This document shows positions 61,769-64,000 of a stretch of 64,000 bases of DNA, in pieces. The position numbers were made by a program, and so were the translations under genes. The notes beneath the pieces were generated by a model. It was not told where the DNA came from, did no database searches, and saw only the letters and a program-made list of their open reading frames with translations. The number at the start of each line of letters is the position of its first letter. The first letter of the stretch is position 1. This DNA comes from Sacculina carcini (taxonomy: Eukaryota > Arthropoda > Thecostraca > Sacculinidae): NCBI GenBank assembly GCA_916048095.2, contig OU696573.1, forward strand, positions 7,520,806 through 7,584,805, in the 5' to 3' direction.

Positions 61769-61860
61769 TTGCGCTAAAAATCAAGAAAAGTTGCGCTAAA
61801 AATTTCAAAAAGTTGCGCTAAAAATTCAAAAAGTTGCGCTAAAAAGTTGCACTAATTTGT
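61769..61860. repeat. Subterminal tandem units of the hAT element
   Basis: GTTGCGCTAAAAA recurs about every 20 bp, five times with decay, starting 15 bp inside the terminus. Subterminal motif clusters bind transposase in several hAT elements. Confidence 0.75.
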
Positions 61861-62308
61861 TTTCGAAAACACCACTAAAATTGTTGTGAATGTTCGAATG
61901 ACGAATTGTTTGACAAATATTTTAAGATTTTGAGTATGAACATTTTGGGATAAGTTCCTGTTAAGCTTAGCATTTTCAAGTATTTTCTCATGAAATTTGT
62001 TTTTCTTTGAGCGCGGACCCTAAAATGTATGTATATTGATCGTGACGAAGTATTATTCCGTTGTTGAATTTCAATGTCATTGTTTTTTTAAATATCAATA
62101 CATTTAGCGTCTAGAATCAATGTATAAGTTTAGCAAACCACTAACGGATATCCCGAATTGATGCAAGAACCATATGCTAGCGTTGTTGCTCTAAAGTTGG
62201 TATTCAGAATGCAATCTAGTCTGCTCCAGATTTAACAAAACCAGATACAACTTTATAAAGAGTAAGAATAACTCAAAACATAAAATATATTTGTATGCGA
62301 ATACATAA
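61861..62308. other. hAT 3' non-coding region
   Basis: AT-rich, no frame; lies between the subterminal repeats and the transposase stop. Confidence 0.6.
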
Positions 62309-63676
62309 TCAGTCAGAAGAATTGTAGTACATCCTCAAATAGGCCTCCACATTCTTTTTATCAAAGTTCGGGTCGTCTGCAAGCAACTTGTTTAGCATGC
62401 TGAAGCACTTTTCAACTGAAACAGATGTTGCCTGACAATGCTGCATACTCACATACAGCGCTGGTGAGATGTCACTGCGCTCGTACTTCAGAATGGCCTT
62501 CAGGTCTATGTTTTTCTCGATCCTTTTGGTGAGATACTGTTTGAGATCAGCATCTTCACCGAAGTTCAGCTTGGTCAAATAACTGAACGCTGCCTTTAAC
62601 GTGTAATAGGGGCTTTCGACTCTGGGAAACAATTGAGCGAGCTCAGGGTAGTTCCGCTTGATCGCAGCCAGGTCTTCGATGATTGTTGCATTCCCAAGTG
62701 CCTCCTTGGCTCGAGACACCAAAAGCCCTCCTTCGAAGCCAGAAACAACCTCTTTAACCTCTGGCAAATTTTCTGCGAAATTTAACGCCGTGTTCAACCA
62801 ACTTGCCCATCGTGTGACAACAGGTTGCGGTGGACATCCTATGGCATTGAACGCGTTTTGGCGACCCCGATTTTTCGTAGTAGCAGCCTTCACTCGAGCG
62901 ATAAGTGTGTCTACACTGGGAAACTTGGCTCGGACCTTGTCAGCACAGTTGTGTAAAAGGTGTGCAGCACAGGTGACATGAGAAAGTCGCGGGTAAAGCT
63001 TCTTCAGTGTGTTGTCTGCACTCACCATGTACCTGGCAGCATCTGAAATGAGCAGTAAAACCTTGCTTCGTTGAACGTCGACTCTTTTGACAGCGTCATC
63101 TATGTGCTCAATGGCCACTCGACTGTTCACACTGGAGACGGGTTTACAGTGAAACAAATATTTTTTTTTAGGCTCAGAGACGTTGCCAACCAGGACACTG
63201 AAAAACTTGGTTCCGATCACTTCTGATTCATCGGCCACGAAAAACAACTCCAAGTTCGACAGTCTGTCGATCATGTCCTGCAGTTCCTTGTCAGACATCT
63301 CCATCACACGAGAACGACATGCTGATTCAGATGGTGGAGACTGCCCCATGAACTCAAACAGCTCGCGCACCTTTTGATTGCGGAGTTTTTTCAGTGGTAT
63401 ATCGGCCGAGAGAAAGGCTCGGGTAACTCGATCAATAATATCATATCTCTGCTTTGGAATGAATAACTGTTCATTCTGCGATGATTTTTTGATCATTTTC
63501 TCTTGATGCTTAGATGATCCTCTGTGCTTGTCCACTGAAGATTTCCTCTCTCCGTCTACCGAACATACACAGTATTTGCAAAACAAATCTCCTTTGGACG
63601 CAAGCTTGAATTCCTCGGGATACCTTTGCACAATGGCTTGGCATTTAGCCTTCTTGGATGAAGCACACTTAGGCAT
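62309..63676 (-). CDS. hAT-family transposase, CGGBP1-like (455 aa)
   Basis: Start chosen at ATG 63676 (MPKCASSKKAKC); the frame is open three codons further. A C2H2/BED-like DNA-binding finger at about residues 33-57 (C33, C36, H51, H57). The core has FVADESEV with a candidate first catalytic Asp, LLISDAARYM with the second, and SHVTCAAHLLHNCADK, the hAT C-x2-H helix. PQPVVTRWASWLN follows, which recurs in CGGBP1-like hAT proteins. The C-terminus SVSVEKCFSMLNKLL is the hAT dimerisation region with the last acidic residue. No stop or frameshift interrupts it, so it may be active or domesticated; the attached terminus with subterminal repeats favours a transposon. Confidence 0.85.
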   Translation of the reverse strand: MPKCASSKKAKCQAIVQRYPEEFKLASKGDLFCKYCVCSVDGERKSSVDKHRGSSKHQEKMIKKSSQNEQLFIPKQRYDIIDRVTRAFLSADIPLKKLRNQKVRELFEFMGQSPPSESACRSRVMEMSDKELQDMIDRLSNLELFFVADESEVIGTKFFSVLVGNVSEPKKKYLFHCKPVSSVNSRVAIEHIDDAVKRVDVQRSKVLLLISDAARYMVSADNTLKKLYPRLSHVTCAAHLLHNCADKVRAKFPSVDTLIARVKAATTKNRGRQNAFNAIGCPPQPVVTRWASWLNTALNFAENLPEVKEVVSGFEGGLLVSRAKEALGNATIIEDLAAIKRNYPELAQLFPRVESPYYTLKAAFSYLTKLNFGEDADLKQYLTKRIEKNIDLKAILKYERSDISPALYVSMQHCQATSVSVEKCFSMLNKLLADDPNFDKKNVEAYLRMYYNSSD

Positions 63677-64000
63677 AATGAACAATCAACAGACACACCC
63701 ACAAACTATCACCAGCGCACTAACCAGCATCCAACCGTTGCCCTATCAACCCATTGTGAATTTTAGATGGACAAATGCACGTGCCTATGTCAATCAGAGC
63801 CCTCCTCTTTGTCGATGTGGGCGCACACACTCACGCGCACACATAATGCCTACCAACTCACACGGGTACGTCACCCACCTTTCAAACACATGTATTTAGT
63901 TTGCATTGACAATGCGTCAATTTTATTTGTATTAAACAGCTTCAAGAACTAAAAACTGTATTGGAAGTGTAAAAACTGATCATAAAGTTCAAAAACTTGC
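63677..64000 (-). other. hAT 5' region upstream of the transposase
   Basis: Probable promoter and 5' UTR of the element. The last bases, TTCAAAAACTTGC, resemble the spacer part of the subterminal units (TTCAAAAAGTTGC). No inverted copy of the terminus is seen before the edge. Confidence 0.5.

Larger units (their letters stand above)
61754..64000 (-). mobile_element. hAT transposon (CGGBP1-like type), 3' side complete, 5' end outside window
   Basis: The left terminus TAGGGTGACC interrupts LINE P at a precise point. Near it are five subterminal GTTGCGCTAAAAA-type units. The transposase lies on the minus strand. The other terminus, which should read GGTCACCCTA followed by GTTATGAG, is beyond the right edge. 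TAGGG and the transposase both fit hAT. Confidence 0.85.

Overview
This 64 kb window looks like invertebrate animal DNA. It has no bacterial operons. Almost every long reading frame belongs to a transposable element, usually a damaged one. I cannot name the species. The repertoire is Ty3/Gypsy elements without env, APE-type LINEs of several clades, tRNA-derived SINEs, hAT and a Tigger-like end. Mono-, di- and trinucleotide repeats are common.

Only one piece looks like a host gene: a 49-nt coding exon at 53688-53736 (+) encoding the conserved N-terminus of a Rab escort protein (REP/CHM family), followed by a GT splice donor. If so, everything to its right is intron 1, more than 10 kb long.

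Layout. 1-2250: 5' part of a decayed LINE (W, -). 2559-8541: a young, complete Gypsy element (G1, +) with 892-bp LTRs that differ at about four sites and a 4-bp target duplication. ~9000-14099: LINE D (+), ORF1 intact and ORF2 broken. 14100-14438: a tRNA-Val-derived SINE (-). 14735-25354: a second G1 copy (-) whose 5' LTR is split by a full-length I-group LINE (Z, 19209-25133, -); Z is itself split by a 176-bp hAT MITE. 25355-30750: Gypsy G2 (+). 30751-40034: I-group LINE X (+), split by composite Gypsy G3 (33316-37729), which carries a foreign LTR. 40289-40774: an inverted 3' piece of an X-like LINE. 40905-45370: CR1/L2-type LINE S (-) with two intact ORFs. A 4.1-kb tandem duplication (42942-47083 / 47099-51184) copies half of S plus its 5' flank, including a tRNA-headed repeat. 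51359-55125: LINE scraps, a third, inverted repeat copy and the REP exon. 55806: a Tigger/pogo-like terminus. 56289-61753: two head-to-tail copies of LINE P (-), then a CGGBP1-like hAT transposon (61754 to the right edge, -) inserted in the second.

Shared logic. All three Gypsy families place a canonical -1 slippery heptamer directly against the gag stop codon and reopen in the protease frame. In G1 and G3 the gag ATG lies inside the 5' LTR, so the tRNA-Trp-type primer-binding site is translated. The elements form a stack whose order can be read from target-site duplications. Readings were done by eye; clade names below superfamily level are tentative.
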